Source: Agapanthus africanus
Taxonomy: Eukaryota > Streptophyta > Magnoliopsida > Asparagales > Amaryllidaceae
Reading direction: 5' to 3'
Assembly (NCBI GenBank): GCA_030015575.1
Contig: CM057340.1
Span: forward strand, 755,477,632 to 755,541,631
DNA: 64,000 nt
Below are positions 1 to 11,317 of this stretch, in pieces (the first letter of the stretch is position 1; every line of letters begins with the position of its first letter). The notes beneath the pieces are model-generated. The model saw only the letters and a list, made by a program, of their open reading frames with translations. It had not been told where the DNA came from and did not search any database. A program made the position numbers and the translations under genes.

Positions 1-744
1 GTTCGTGATTTCGATTCCGTGTGAGAGATTCCGGATTGACTGTAGCCGAGGGCATTTGCAGTCGCAGATAGCATGATGTAACGTCGAAGTGGACGATAAT
101 AAAGATGAGTGAAACAAGAGCTTCATGCGAGATGCTGACGAGCTGTTGTTACTCCCCGACAAGATTAGAGATCTGATATGTATACATAGGCGTTGGGATG
201 CGGCCAGTTACCGAGGAAATGTTGTGCTGAAAATGCAGATGTCTAGAAAAAACGAGAAAAGATTATACAAGAGTACTAGCCTCCGTATAGTTCGGCATAG
301 GCGAGATCGGAAGAGACCCTGAGCAAGTTCCTTCCAGGACACTGCTGCAATAAGATTTGCACCGAGGATCAGATATGTCACGTGTATTCAGAGGGCCAGA
401 GGTTGACGCCAGTGACGTGCTGCTTTACGAGTGGTCGTGATAATTCGCCGAGAGATGACCGGAGAAGTGCCAGAGCGGAATCGTTTCCGTTAGCACACCT
501 GACCGGGATGATGAGCCGATGGATTTCCAGATTTGTAATCCACAGAGAAATAAAGACCCAGAGGCAGATGACGCCAGACCGTGAGCAGGAGGCAAGCGGA
601 TGTTCTTGCACTGCCATTTTTGGGCGCACCGACATTTTTTGACATTGTAGGAGGTGTACCTCAATGTCATTTGTTGCGATTTGCGTTTGTAATCCAAGTA
701 TCATGCTTATATCGTTTGGATTTGAATTTTTATGATTTAGTTTC
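1..744 (+). other. Tekay-1 internal region, no recognisable gene
   Basis: This stretch lies inside Tekay-1 upstream of its tandem array. Short frames exist (for example about 65 codons from 125) but none matches a known gag, protease, reverse transcriptase, RNase H, integrase or chromodomain motif. It is probably 3' non-coding or strongly decayed sequence of the element. Confidence 0.4.
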
Positions 745-1760
745 ATGATATTGTTTTCATGCACCATGGCTGTACCTACTGGGTATTTATATTTTGTGCA
801 CAGTTATTGCACTTGAGATATGTTTTATACACCGTTGTGTTGGTTTATGATTTGTGCATATCTATTGCACTTGATATTGATTTTGTGCCTTGGCTGCACG
901 TGTTTATGATTTCGTGGATTTCATACAGTTGCATTGACTTTGTGCATGTGGTATGCACTCGATTGATTTTGCACTCGGTATAGCTATATATGCTTGCAGT
1001 GCATTGATACGTGTTTTGTGCACGCGGTTGCACATATTTATGATTTTTATACACCTTGGTACACTCGGTGTTGCTTTTTATACGCATTTGAGTTATTGAT
1101 GAGTTTTCGTGCACTGGATGGACCGGATTTGTATTCATGCATTTGCCGCACCAGATTTATATTCCGTGCATTTGTTGCATTGGATTTATACTCCATGCCT
1201 TGGTTGCACCCGATTTATATATTTGAGCATTTTTTTCCCCAGACTTATGTTTTGTGCGCGTTGCACTTGACGTTCGTTTTTCATGCGCTTTACTGCACTG
1301 GGCATTGATTTGGACTTGACGCGCTTGGGTTGGATTTTTATGCATATTAGGCGCTTGATATTGGATTATGTGCGCATCGGATGCACTTGAGTGAGATTTT
1401 ACTCGTGCATGTTGGATGCACTTGACTTAGATTTTATTCGTGCATGTGGGATGCAGTTGATTTCGATTTCATTCGTTCATGACGGATGCACTTGATTTGG
1501 ATTTTCGTGCATGTTGGGCGCATGATATGAGATGTGATTTTTTGCACACTAGATGCACTCGATTGGGATTTTCGCTCGTGCATGTTAGTTGCACTGGATT
1601 AAGATTTTCGTGCACTCTAGATGCACTTGATATTGTTGTCGTGCACACCCGTTGCACTGGACAGATACTTTCGTGCACACCCGTTGCACTTAGTTTTGCT
1701 TTTGTGTATATTGTGGCACTTGTATTTGGATTTGATTTCCGTGCGCACCAGACGCACGTG
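745..1760 (+). repeat. Degenerate ~35-bp tandem array in Tekay-1 3' region
   Basis: Units of the style GCACTTGATTTNGATTTTCGTGCATGTTGGAT repeat with drift. Successive GCACTTGA-like starts at 1383, 1418, 1453 and 1488 are exactly 35 bp apart; later ones fall at about 1518, 1554, 1591, 1623, 1654 and 1686. The array is more degenerate towards its left end, where spacing is nearer 60 bp. Frames of about 100 codons on both strands through the array are by-products of its periodicity and are not called as genes. Confidence 0.8.
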
Positions 1761-2431
1761 ATTGTTGGATACGCCTTTGGAGGCTGATTTTGTGCTTGGA
1801 CGCTTGTTTTCATGATGGGCACTCTACTATGTAGTGACTGAACATGGCTGATATGAAGACAATACCTGAGTATTTCGCATGCATAAAAAGTTTACCAAGG
1901 GGTTTTCGAAAAGGAGCTATAGTCTCGCTATTTCTTATGTGTCTGCGAGCGACACGAACATTTACAAGGAAAAGCCTTTTGGGATATTTTACAAGGGCGG
2001 AACGTATGATTTGAGTAAAAACCTATATAGATATATTTATTACTTTACAAATGAGCGTCCGTCACTTGTGCCGTGAGTTACGCATCACACGGCGATTCAG
2101 AGAAGATTTTTCTTGAATTTTATTCAGTTCTTGAAAGTTTTCAAAGGAATTATACACGTATTATAGTATTTGACTAGTGTATATTAGATTTCTGTAGTAG
2201 ATTTCAAGATCTGTATCTCCATGGTAACTTCGAGGATATGCGTGCAAATCCGGTGATTTGCGTGACGCTTGACGGAGTTTGATTTTTGAGTTTTGTACTC
2301 GTTTTCATGCGCACTTGACGCGCTGTGTTATTTCTGTATCTTCTATGATTTCGGAGCCCCGTTGAATTGAGCTGATTGTTGAAATGTTTTAGATTTTGGT
2401 GGTTTAAATTTAAATTCGGGGACCGAATTTC
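1761..2431 (+). other. Tekay-1 3' untranslated stretch, no gene seen
   Basis: This lies between the tandem array and the polypurine tract. It is AT-rich with no domain I recognise on either strand. It ends in the TTCGGGGACCGAATTTC block that precedes Tekay-like polypurine tracts. Confidence 0.5.
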
Positions 2432-2447
2432 TTTAAGGGGGGAATAT
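2432..2447 (+). promoter_or_regulatory. Polypurine tract of Tekay-1
   Basis: TTTAAGGGGGGAATAT stands directly before the TGTAAC start of the LTR. A purine run ending at the LTR edge is the plus-strand DNA priming site of LTR retrotransposons, and it fixes the plus orientation of Tekay-1. Confidence 0.8.
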
Positions 2448-2983
2448 TGTAACATTTTAGAAAAATAAAATATTATTTTTAGGAATTTATATAATTAAAT
2501 AATAAATATTATGAATATTTTGACAATACGGTATAATTAAATACCGATAAATCGGAAAATATTTGAAATTTAAATTAAATGGTGATTTTGGAGGGATATA
2601 TGTGATTTAGGTAAATTATAAATTTTTATAATTTAATATACACAAGTTTATTTCTAAACTTGATTAATTTTCACTAATCATGCTTTGATTTGGTTTTGTA
2701 CTTGTGACATACACCATAACATGTTACAAACCTTATTACATTTTTGTAACCATGGTTTCATTTGGGTTTCCTATTGCTAAATGAAAAGATAAAAGAAAAA
2801 GGAAAATATAAAAGAAAAGAAAAGAAAAGTAAAAGGGATTAGAATAAGAGGTATGCGCATGAGAGAGAATGGAGAGAGAGGTGAGGGGTCTTTGACCATG
2901 GCACTCATTTGTTTATCCTTCATTATTTCATCTTCATCCACTCCCTCTCAACCTCATGGCAGCCCACTCCCTCCTCCCTCCTC
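2448..2983 (+). repeat. Tekay-1 3' LTR, segment 1 of 3
   Basis: The LTR starts TGTAAC and runs to the insertion point of Copia-1. Positions 2979-2983 (TCCTC) are the left copy of the Copia-1 target-site duplication. AT-rich with no gene; a 135-codon frame that crosses into Copia-1 is not meaningful. Confidence 0.8.
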
Positions 2984-5193
2984 TGTTAGTTGTATGTATG
3001 CCCTAGAGGCCAGTATTGTACAGATGATGTATATTATATTGGATGCTTGGACATATATAGAGATGACTTTCTTGCTCAATATGATAGTATGCTATCTGGT
3101 TACTCTTTATCTTAACATGTACACTAGTCTCTTCATACTGTCTTATAGTTACATGTTGGTAAAGCCCTTAGGATGTGTACTTGATTACCTGGACTATGAT
3201 GCAGATCATACTAGTGGGGACATGGTAGTCCATAAGTACATCCTTCAAAGTCCCTAGTCGTGGGTGTATCGAGACGGGGCATCGATATACCAGTGTAGAC
3301 TAGCGTATACGCTTCTCGACCCATGTGATGGGCGATGGATGATCCCATATCCATTGGTGTTTGACATCAGAGATGGTATACGGGTGCTCAGTGGAGACTG
3401 GGTACACTGGACGGACTCGCCGAGAACTCCCAGATGGTATTATACCTCACGTCAGATGGCAGTTCTCAGGTGACACTTGTACAGGTTAGTCTGTAGACCC
3501 GAGATCGTCATAGAGTCTTATGTGATTCCCACTGTGCTTTGATCTCCACCGTTCCACGTCCATGAGGGCGTGCAAAACGGTGGTCTTTGGGCACAGTCCC
3601 GAGTCACATGGAGGCAATGAGCGATAGGAGGGGTTTCGTCTCTCCCGGTATTGGGAGTTGATGTTGCGCAGTGCTCGATTGGCCGTAAAAGGGAAGTCCC
3701 TGGCCAGGGCTGATCAGAGATTTGCTGGTAAGTGTTACCAGTAGTTTCTCGACCCGTTATGAACCTCACATCGGCACGACTTATCGGTTATTGGGGTCTG
3801 ACGTATACCACCCCTAGACTAGATATGCGACATATCAGACGAACAGACCGGACTGTACGGTAAGTGTTACTGGTCGGATTCGCAGGAGTGTGAGCGGGCT
3901 AGCTCGTCGATCTTCTGATCGCTCAATACCCGGGTGGCCGTTACGTTTAGCAGACCGCTTGCGGCTTGTGGGTACTTGATATGATCATCATCTGCTACCG
4001 GCGTATTGACGAGTCTTTAGAGTCCTACACAGAGGTTTCCTGGCTCAAGCGAAACGAAATAGGAGCGCATATGAGATATGTGCAGGACCGAGAATAATGC
4101 GTGTATGTGATACCGCATTTAATTCTCGCGATATATGTTTCGATTGGTTATATTCGATATGACCTAGTTATCGAATCATTGATTCGATAAATCGATACAT
4201 TGGATTCTAGTCGGTTATGTGCGACATGACCGGATCATTGAATCAAATGTTGATTTAATGATTTAATGCATAATTATATATTTGATATATTGCATTGCAT
4301 TAACTAGTATTGGTTCACTTTAAACGGATTTTTCTCACTTGATGCACATTGTATATGTGATATGCTTTAGTGCACTACTTTGTATCATGTTTGATGATAC
4401 TTGATAATGTGGTTAAGTGTAAAGGGTTAAACCATGGTTAAGTGATGATTAGGGTTTGGGTTTTTCATTTATTTATTTGTTTATTTATTTGGAAAGGATT
4501 AAGTTGAGAATGGTGGCTTATTTTGGAGCTATGTTGAAGCTTCTTGAAGCTTTGACAAAGTCCACCATCCTTATCTCATCCTTAACCCTAACCACTCTAA
4601 CTAACCTTGGTTTAATCTCTACACTTGACCATGGTCAAGATATGATAAGTATTCATATTAGTTTTATTTTTAAAAATAGAAGACTTATCATTCTTGCTTC
4701 ATCTTCATCTTCTTCTTCTTCTTCAAGCTTGCTACTTTAATGGCAACTTGAGATCTAGTGAGATAAATCCAATTCTAAAGTGAACCCACCTCCTATTTCT
4801 TCACCCTCTACCTCTTGCCAAGTTGTTTTGGGTGTTTTCTTCACAAGTTTCACAACTTTGTGAAGTCGGAGCTTGAGCTTGTGCAACCTCGACGTAGATC
4901 GTCTTTGACACGAAGCCGACGACCTATTCCGCACGTTTCTCCGATGAAGCCGTCACGAGAGTCCAAGGTTCAAGATGGACAGCGAGAGGACGCCCTCGTG
5001 GAGCTAAGGAAGTGGGTATCCGGATCTACAAAGATTGTAGCATCTTAACTTTAGTTAAATTGTTAACTAGATTTATATTTCGCCTAGAATTCTAGCGACG
5101 ATCCGTAGTCTAGGGTTTCTCGGCACCATTTTTTTTGAAATTGGCATGTTCGATGCCTTGTGAGACCTCACTAGGGTGCCTAAGAACCTTTCA
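2984..5193 (+). repeat. Copia-1 5' LTR
   Basis: Begins TGTTAGTTGTATG and ends ACCTTTCA, followed at once by GTGGTATCAGAGC. It matches the 3' LTR in length and nearly in sequence. It is clearly related to the LTRs of Copia-2 and more distantly to the solo LTR at 40197-42269. A TCTTC-rich run lies near 4700-4730. Confidence 0.95.
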
Positions 5194-5194
5194 G

Positions 5195-5206
5195 TGGTAT
5201 CAGAGC
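5195..5206 (+). promoter_or_regulatory. Copia-1 primer-binding site (initiator tRNA-Met)
   Basis: TGGTATCAGAGC starts one base after the LTR. It is complementary to the 3' end of plant initiator tRNA-Met, the usual primer of Ty1/copia reverse transcription. Confidence 0.95.
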
Positions 5207-7997
5207 CTAGCTAGAGCCTTAGGCGAAATCTAGACGCGATTTGAAGTCCGAACGAACCCGAAACACCAAATCTATAATGCTCTCTGTACATTTTCTAAAA
5301 ACCGGGATTTTTCCAGATTAAAAATGCCTAAAAAATTCAGCAGGAATATTTAAGAGTTATAGTGAAACACGATCTCTTGATTCATCTAAACAGCCGCGGA
5401 AACGCGGCAGAAGCATGCCTTCTGCCGCGCTTCCGCCGCTCACTGTTCATATTGCGCAATAATGTTTGCACAGTAACTCATATTTAATTATGCTGAATTT
5501 TCTGGGAATTTTTAATATTTATTCAAGAGTTGAATTTTCTGGAATTGTTTTGGGGATTCGGTGTTTCGATCGGAAATTCAAATTTCGTCTTTGTGTTTTT
5601 CCGGATAATTTTTAGAATATGTTAAAAAGTTCGACCGGATATAAATACCCAATTTTTCCCCTGTCGGGAAATTTCCAAGTGTTGGATTTTTCCGTAGTTT
5701 AACGACGTTCTAAGCAGTGCAAGTAACACGATGGACCCTCTAGAAGGCAACAAACCTTAACTCGATTATGTGACCGTCTTGAACTGCCCTTTGAACCTTC
5801 GGGTTTGGGGCAGTACGGCGTGCCACATGTGAGGCGTTGGCTTGACCCTTCTACGGCTGGACCGTCGGTACTGAGGCACGAACTGAATGTTGTTAGACTT
5901 ATTTCATGTGTTGAGCTGTATCGGGAAAACTTGGGTATTCGACTGTTCGATCGGAAAGTTTAACATTTTCTGTTTATCTGGAATGTGATACAATAATTGG
6001 AATTCACAAGTAGTTATGAGATAACTGAATGAATGTTATAAATCTAGAAATTTAGTCCCATATGATATTGAAAAGAGTTTTCGATAATGAGACTAAAATG
6101 CGGGATTTATATCTGTTAGGCATGCGATGTCTAAAGTAGTTGCGGATTCCAACTGTTGTAGTTTTACACTTTCTTTTCTGTGACCGTAAGTGTAGTATGT
6201 TCATATCGCCGGTTTCGTTGCTATACATCAACGACAATTGGGGTATGCATACTTACTTACGTTGATGACATGTGATGTTATGTGTTGCTGGATATGTTAT
6301 ATTGGATCGTCGTGTTCGAATAGCCGGGGGTTTTTATGTGAGATGAGTGTTTTTCATTTTCATTCATGTAAAAACTTGTATGTAATATTCTTTTATTTGG
6401 GGCACTTCCAGGTAGCGGAAGCTTTCATCCTTTGTATATTATTTACTTTTCCGCATTAGGATAGACCCAAGGAGGGGAGCACAAGTAACCGGGTTCTGGG
6501 GTCCAGTGGGAGACCAACTCGAGGAGTCGAGTCCGGGTCTCCTAACCCTAGAATTGGCAGGGTTGCTTGCCGCTCTCGTAGGGGTCTACGGGTGTGGGAT
6601 TGGCTATTCATCACGACCGTGGAATCCGTGTTTTATACTGGCTCGAATTGAAAACACGGACGTCCTAGTATATCCAATATTTCATATGTTTCTTCTGCTG
6701 CGATATCTGTGATGTGATCATGTGATGTTCTGTGATGGATATAGTATATATGATATATTATATAGACGTTACTTATGTTTTACACCCGCGCTAGCCCTGC
6801 CCTGCTCTGTCGTTAGTTACCTAACCTAACGGTGCACGAGGGGACATCGAGGCGAATGCGGATGGCATAAGTGTACGTCATATCTATCTGTGATGTTTAG
6901 GTACTTAAATGATGGGACTTCATTAATGTGATTAATGAAAGAAAAGAAACCTAAGATGTTGTAGAATCAGATTTTAAACAAAATAGGTAGCTACAGTTCT
7001 TGCTTTGCATAGCGGTATATATGATATACCCTGCACCTTATTCGATGAGGAAAGGACCGAGATCCCTTCACCGGGAGTGACTCCTTTAGCAATAACTGGC
7101 AGATGCTACACACTCGGTTTGATTTTTGATTGCTTTTAAGAGTTTTTGCTTTGCACAGTGATATATATGAAATATCCCGCACCTCATTCGACGAGGAAAG
7201 GGCCGACGATCCCTTCACTGGGAGTGACCCCTTTAGCAAAACTAGAAAAGCCTCAAAATCATTCCATTTTTAAAACTTCATTTGATTCTACAACGATATC
7301 AAGTTCATTACGCAATAGGTTTTCAGAAAAACCTGACGTAGCCCTCCGTCATTTCAGATAAGTACTAGTTAGTATTCGTGCTACGTTTGTTGACTATGTT
7401 AAGGCGTAGTGTGCGGTAGCTAATTAGTGCTTATCTGTATAAGCATATGATGCGATTGGATTAGGATAGTCGTGCGACTTTGTTGACTATATTAAGGGTC
7501 GTGCGGGTGGGTTTAATTCAATCGGGAAATGACGGGTTGAACTTGACTAGCACTTATGATTTGTTGACTATGTTAAGGTCATATAGCTGCTAGGGGCAAA
7601 AGATTATCGGGAATTTCAAGTGTTGAAATTTGCAATGAGATTGCATACCTTCTATGAGATAGTTGGATCCCGATACCTACTGCGAGTAAGAGTTACTCCT
7701 GGGAGAGTTTTACACATTGCAATTAGCCGATCAAGTAGGTGTCTAGAAAGGTGTCAACGGGGTTACGCCTCTGGGAAAACGAGGTTTACAGTAATTAGGT
7801 TCGTGCAAAAGCACGGGGGACCTCCCTCAAAGTACCGACACTGGCCTGGCTGAAAGATTGGCGAACTTGTAGTGTGTAATTAATCCCGGCTAGTCTTTCC
7901 TTTTAGGGTTTGGAGGAAGATTTGATAAAAAGCAGTGGGAGCCATCCTGATTAGATAAGATAATAACCAATCTGATCTTGCACGAGCTTACGCTAAA
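5207..7997 (+). other. Copia-1 long leader in the place where gag is expected
   Basis: This 2.8-kb stretch has no open frame longer than about 85 codons and no CCHC zinc knuckle or gag-like helix-rich region. It holds a GC-rich inverted pair at about 5392-5437, two direct repeats 146 bp apart (7001 and 7147 onwards, each about 100 bp), and three copies of TTTGTTGACTATRTTAAGG near 7386, 7480 and 7559. The same leader, on the other strand, is present in Copia-2 (about 44531-47540), so absence of gag is shared by at least two insertions of the family. Confidence 0.75.
7001..7250 (+). repeat. Direct repeat pair in Copia-1 leader
   Basis: Two copies of a roughly 100-bp block, each starting TGCTTTGCAYAG and containing a TCGAYGAGGAAAGG run and CGGGAGTGAC-like end, lie 146 bp apart. 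The same doubled block occurs in Copia-2 at about 45281-45535 on the other strand, so the duplication predates both insertions. Confidence 0.75.
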
Positions 7998-10900
7998 GTG
8001 TTTTCTTCTCTCTCTCTCCAGGTAGCGACCATTTCATGCCTTAATAAAGATAATAATATGGATGTATTGACCGAACCCGCATGTTATACTGTGCTGGGGA
8101 ACGTTGGTTCCGTTCTTTCTTATAAAAGTTATAGGAATGAAGAGGAAATAGGGGAATACCAGGATTCCCATGCCACCCGAATGAAGAAAGTACATGATGA
8201 TGCATTTTCTTCGGGTGTGTTCGTTACTGAGAACTGTTTCTCCATTTGCTCTATGTCCTGGGTATTGGATACCGGGTCAGGATCCCATATATGTAATCAG
8301 TTACATGGGCTTAGGAAAGGTAGAGAACTTGGAGAAGGTGATAAAGACATTAGAGTTGGAAATGGTGCAATTGTTGCAGCTAAGACTGTCGGGGAATATC
8401 ACCTTGTATTACCAACTGGTAATACATTGGTTCTGAACGAATGCTATTACATGCCGAACCTGATATGCAACATTATATCGGTTTCTTTGCTAAGTAAAGA
8501 AGGATATAATTTTGTATTACAGGACAATGTTATGAACATTTTCCATAACCAAAAGTTGGTTGGATCAGGCACGTTGTGCAATGGCATTTATGTTCTAAAC
8601 CAATCAACAGTTCTGAGTATAACAAACACACACAAGAGGAAGAGTTCAGAACTGAACGATTCTTTCTTGTGGCATTGTAGACTAGGTCACATCAATGCGA
8701 CACGACTGGCTAAGTTGCATAAAGATGGATATTTGAAACCTTTCGAATTTTCATCTTATGACACTTGCCAGTCATGTCTCAAAGGCAAGATGACCAAAAC
8801 TCCGTTTACGGGACACGGAGAAAGAGTTACCGAACTCTTGGGACTGATACATAGTGATGTATGTGGTCCCATGTCTACACATGCCAGGGATGGTTCTTCA
8901 TACTTCATTACATTCACTGACGATCTCTCTAGATTCGGATATGTGTTCCTGATGAAACAAAAATCAGAAGCTTTTGAGAAATTTAGAGAATATAAACAAG
9001 AAGTCGAGAACCAAACCGGAAAAAGTATTAAAATCCTTCGATCTGATCGAGGAGGTGAATACTTGAGCAATGAATTCCTGGACTTCCTAAAAGAGAATGG
9101 GTTTCTCTCTCAGCTGACTCCTCCATATACACCACAGCACAACGGTGTATCTGAACGGAGGAACCGCACCCTATTAGATATGGTGCGCTCTATGATGAGC
9201 ACAGCTGAGTTACCTATTTCCTTCTGGGGATATGCGCTGGAGACAGCAGCATACCTATTGAATCAAGTTCCATCTAAATCTGTACCTACCACACCATATG
9301 AGATATGGAGTGGGAAGAGACCGTATTTTAAACGAGTTAAAATATGGGGTTGTCCGGCCTATGTCAAAAGACAAAATCCAGACAAACTCGAGGCACGGTC
9401 AGTTCTTTGCAAGTTTGTGGGACATCCTAAGAATTCCCAAGGATATTTTTTCTACCATGCTGAAGAACAAAAAGTGTTTGTTTCTCAATATGCCACCTTT
9501 TTAGAAAAGGAATTTCTTGAAAAAGAAATTAGTGGCAAAGTGGTAGAGCTGGAAGAGGTTCCAGATACACAAACAGTAACTGAAGATTTAGTGGAACCAG
9601 AAGATTCAGTAGCTCCCAATGAACCTCAGCCTCTCCGCCGATCTAGTAGGGTTCCTCGCCAGCCTGAGAGATACTACGGTTTTCTCATGGATGGTGAGAG
9701 CGAGGATTGCATCATGGAGGATGATGACCCAACTAGCTTCGAGCAGGCCATCACGAGTAGGGACTCAGTGAAATGGCTGGATGCTATGCGGTCCGAGATG
9801 GAATCCATGTACACCAACAAAGTATGGACTTTGGAAGTTGCTCCTGAAGGGGTAAAACCCATTGGGAGCAAATGGATCTTCAAGAAAAAACTTGGTGTAG
9901 ATGGGAAAGTGGAGACTTTCAAAGCTAGACTTATAGCAAAGGATTTTCATCAAAGACCAGGTGTGGACTATGACGAGACCTTTTCTCCAGTGGCTATGCT
10001 TAAATCCATCCGAATCATGCTTGCCATTGCTGCCTTTCATGACTACGAAATCTGGCAAATGGATGTTAAGACCGCCTTTCTAAATGGTGATTTAGAAGAG
10101 TGCGTGTACATGACTCAGCCAGAGGGCTTCGTAGACAGTGGGAGCAGCGGGAAGGTGTGCAAGCTGCTTAAATCCATTTATGGATTAAAGCAAGCATCGC
10201 GGAGTTGGAACATCTGCTTTGACGTCGTTATCAAAGAGTTTGATTTCGTCAAAAATCCAGATGAACCTTGTATCTACAAGAAGGTGGCAGAGAGTAAGGT
10301 TGTCTTCCTCGTATTGTACGTGGACGACATACTCTTGATAGGAAATGATATTCCTATGCTGCAATCGGTCAAGCTCTTCTTATCACAAAGATTCTCAATG
10401 AAAGATCTTGGTGATGCCTCCTGCATATTGGGAATCAGGATCTATAGAGATAGATCCAAAAGGATATTGGGATTGTCCCAATCCAGGTACATTGACACCA
10501 TACTAAAGAGGTTTAGTATGGAAGAGTCCAAGCGTGGGAATTTGCCCACGATCTCTGGAGTCACTCTCTCCAAAGAGATGTCTCCTAAGACTGATTTGGA
10601 GAGAGCTCGCATGCAAGGGATACCCTATGCTTCGGCAGTAGGCTCTATCATGTATGCGATGCTATGTACCAGACCCGATGTAGCATACTCACTAAGTGTA
10701 GTGAGCAGGTATCAAGTTGATCCTGGAGAGAGTCACTGGACAGCTGTGAAGAGCATTCTCAAGTACTTGCGAAGGACTAGAGATATGTTCTTGGTGTATG
10801 GTAACGGAGAGCTCCAAGTGGAGTCCTTTACCGATTCGAGCTTCCAGAGTGATAAGGACGACTCTAAGTCACAGTCGGGCTTTGTCTTTACCCTTTACGG

Positions 10901-11303
10901 AGGGGCGGTTAGCTGGAAGAGTTCTAAGCAGGAAACCGTGGCAGACTCGACGATGGAGGCTGAATACATCGCTGCCAACGATGCTGCCAAAGAGGCTGTC
11001 TGGATCAAGAAGTTCATTACTGAACTTGGAGTGGTTCCATCCATTGAGCGTCCAATACCTTTGTATTGCGATAACAATGGAGCGGTGGCTTTGGCCAAGG
11101 AACCCAGGTCCCATCAGCGATCCAGGCATATTCTGAGGCGGTATCACCTGATCCGGGAGATAGTTGATCGCCGGGAGATCGAGGTCAGGAGGGTTGACAC
11201 GAAGAACAACACGGTGGATCCACTCACGAAGGCCATTCCCCAGATACAGTTTGAGAGACTCTTCGGGATGCTCGGTATGCGATACTACAGCAGCTGGCCC
11301 TAG
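7998..11303 (+). CDS. Copia-1 Pol polyprotein (protease, integrase, reverse transcriptase, RNase H)
   Basis: One frame of 1101 codons covers all Ty1/copia pol domains in the copia order. The protease motif DTGSGSH is at residues 91-97. The integrase zinc-binding His and Cys residues lie at about 226, 231, 257 and 260, with catalytic Asp 287, Asp 350 and Glu 386. The reverse transcriptase has QMDVKTAFLNG near 687 and YVDD at 774-777. RNase H shows the TDSSF, STMEAEY and CDNN blocks near 945, 984 and 1024. Homology to known copia Pol starts shortly before the protease; residues 1-85 are unlike any gag I know, so the true start and how the protein is made are uncertain. The first ATG of the frame is used here. 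Integration precedes reverse transcription in the order, which separates it from the gypsy elements around it. Lineage within copia not assigned. Confidence 0.93.
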   Translation: MFSSLSLQVATISCLNKDNNMDVLTEPACYTVLGNVGSVLSYKSYRNEEEIGEYQDSHATRMKKVHDDAFSSGVFVTENCFSICSMSWVLDTGSGSHICNQLHGLRKGRELGEGDKDIRVGNGAIVAAKTVGEYHLVLPTGNTLVLNECYYMPNLICNIISVSLLSKEGYNFVLQDNVMNIFHNQKLVGSGTLCNGIYVLNQSTVLSITNTHKRKSSELNDSFLWHCRLGHINATRLAKLHKDGYLKPFEFSSYDTCQSCLKGKMTKTPFTGHGERVTELLGLIHSDVCGPMSTHARDGSSYFITFTDDLSRFGYVFLMKQKSEAFEKFREYKQEVENQTGKSIKILRSDRGGEYLSNEFLDFLKENGFLSQLTPPYTPQHNGVSERRNRTLLDMVRSMMSTAELPISFWGYALETAAYLLNQVPSKSVPTTPYEIWSGKRPYFKRVKIWGCPAYVKRQNPDKLEARSVLCKFVGHPKNSQGYFFYHAEEQKVFVSQYATFLEKEFLEKEISGKVVELEEVPDTQTVTEDLVEPEDSVAPNEPQPLRRSSRVPRQPERYYGFLMDGESEDCIMEDDDPTSFEQAITSRDSVKWLDAMRSEMESMYTNKVWTLEVAPEGVKPIGSKWIFKKKLGVDGKVETFKARLIAKDFHQRPGVDYDETFSPVAMLKSIRIMLAIAAFHDYEIWQMDVKTAFLNGDLEECVYMTQPEGFVDSGSSGKVCKLLKSIYGLKQASRSWNICFDVVIKEFDFVKNPDEPCIYKKVAESKVVFLVLYVDDILLIGNDIPMLQSVKLFLSQRFSMKDLGDASCILGIRIYRDRSKRILGLSQSRYIDTILKRFSMEESKRGNLPTISGVTLSKEMSPKTDLERARMQGIPYASAVGSIMYAMLCTRPDVAYSLSVVSRYQVDPGESHWTAVKSILKYLRRTRDMFLVYGNGELQVESFTDSSFQSDKDDSKSQSGFVFTLYGGAVSWKSSKQETVADSTMEAEYIAANDAAKEAVWIKKFITELGVVPSIERPIPLYCDNNGAVALAKEPRSHQRSRHILRRYHLIREIVDRREIEVRRVDTKNNTVDPLTKAIPQIQFERLFGMLGMRYYSSWP

Positions 11304-11306
11304 TGC

Positions 11307-11317
11307 AAGTGGGAGAT
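11307..11317 (+). promoter_or_regulatory. Copia-1 polypurine tract
   Basis: AAGTGGGAGAT lies directly before the TGTTAG start of the 3' LTR and three bases after the pol stop. This is the typical plant copia polypurine tract. Confidence 0.93.

Noticed and set aside
759-1822. Several frames of 75-117 codons on both strands
   Set aside because: They follow the 35-bp periodicity of the tandem array, exist on both strands and repeat low-complexity wording; no domain is seen.
5195-5206. tRNA gene at the tRNA-like primer sites
   Set aside because: Only the 12-18 bases complementary to the tRNA 3' end are present; there is no cloverleaf.
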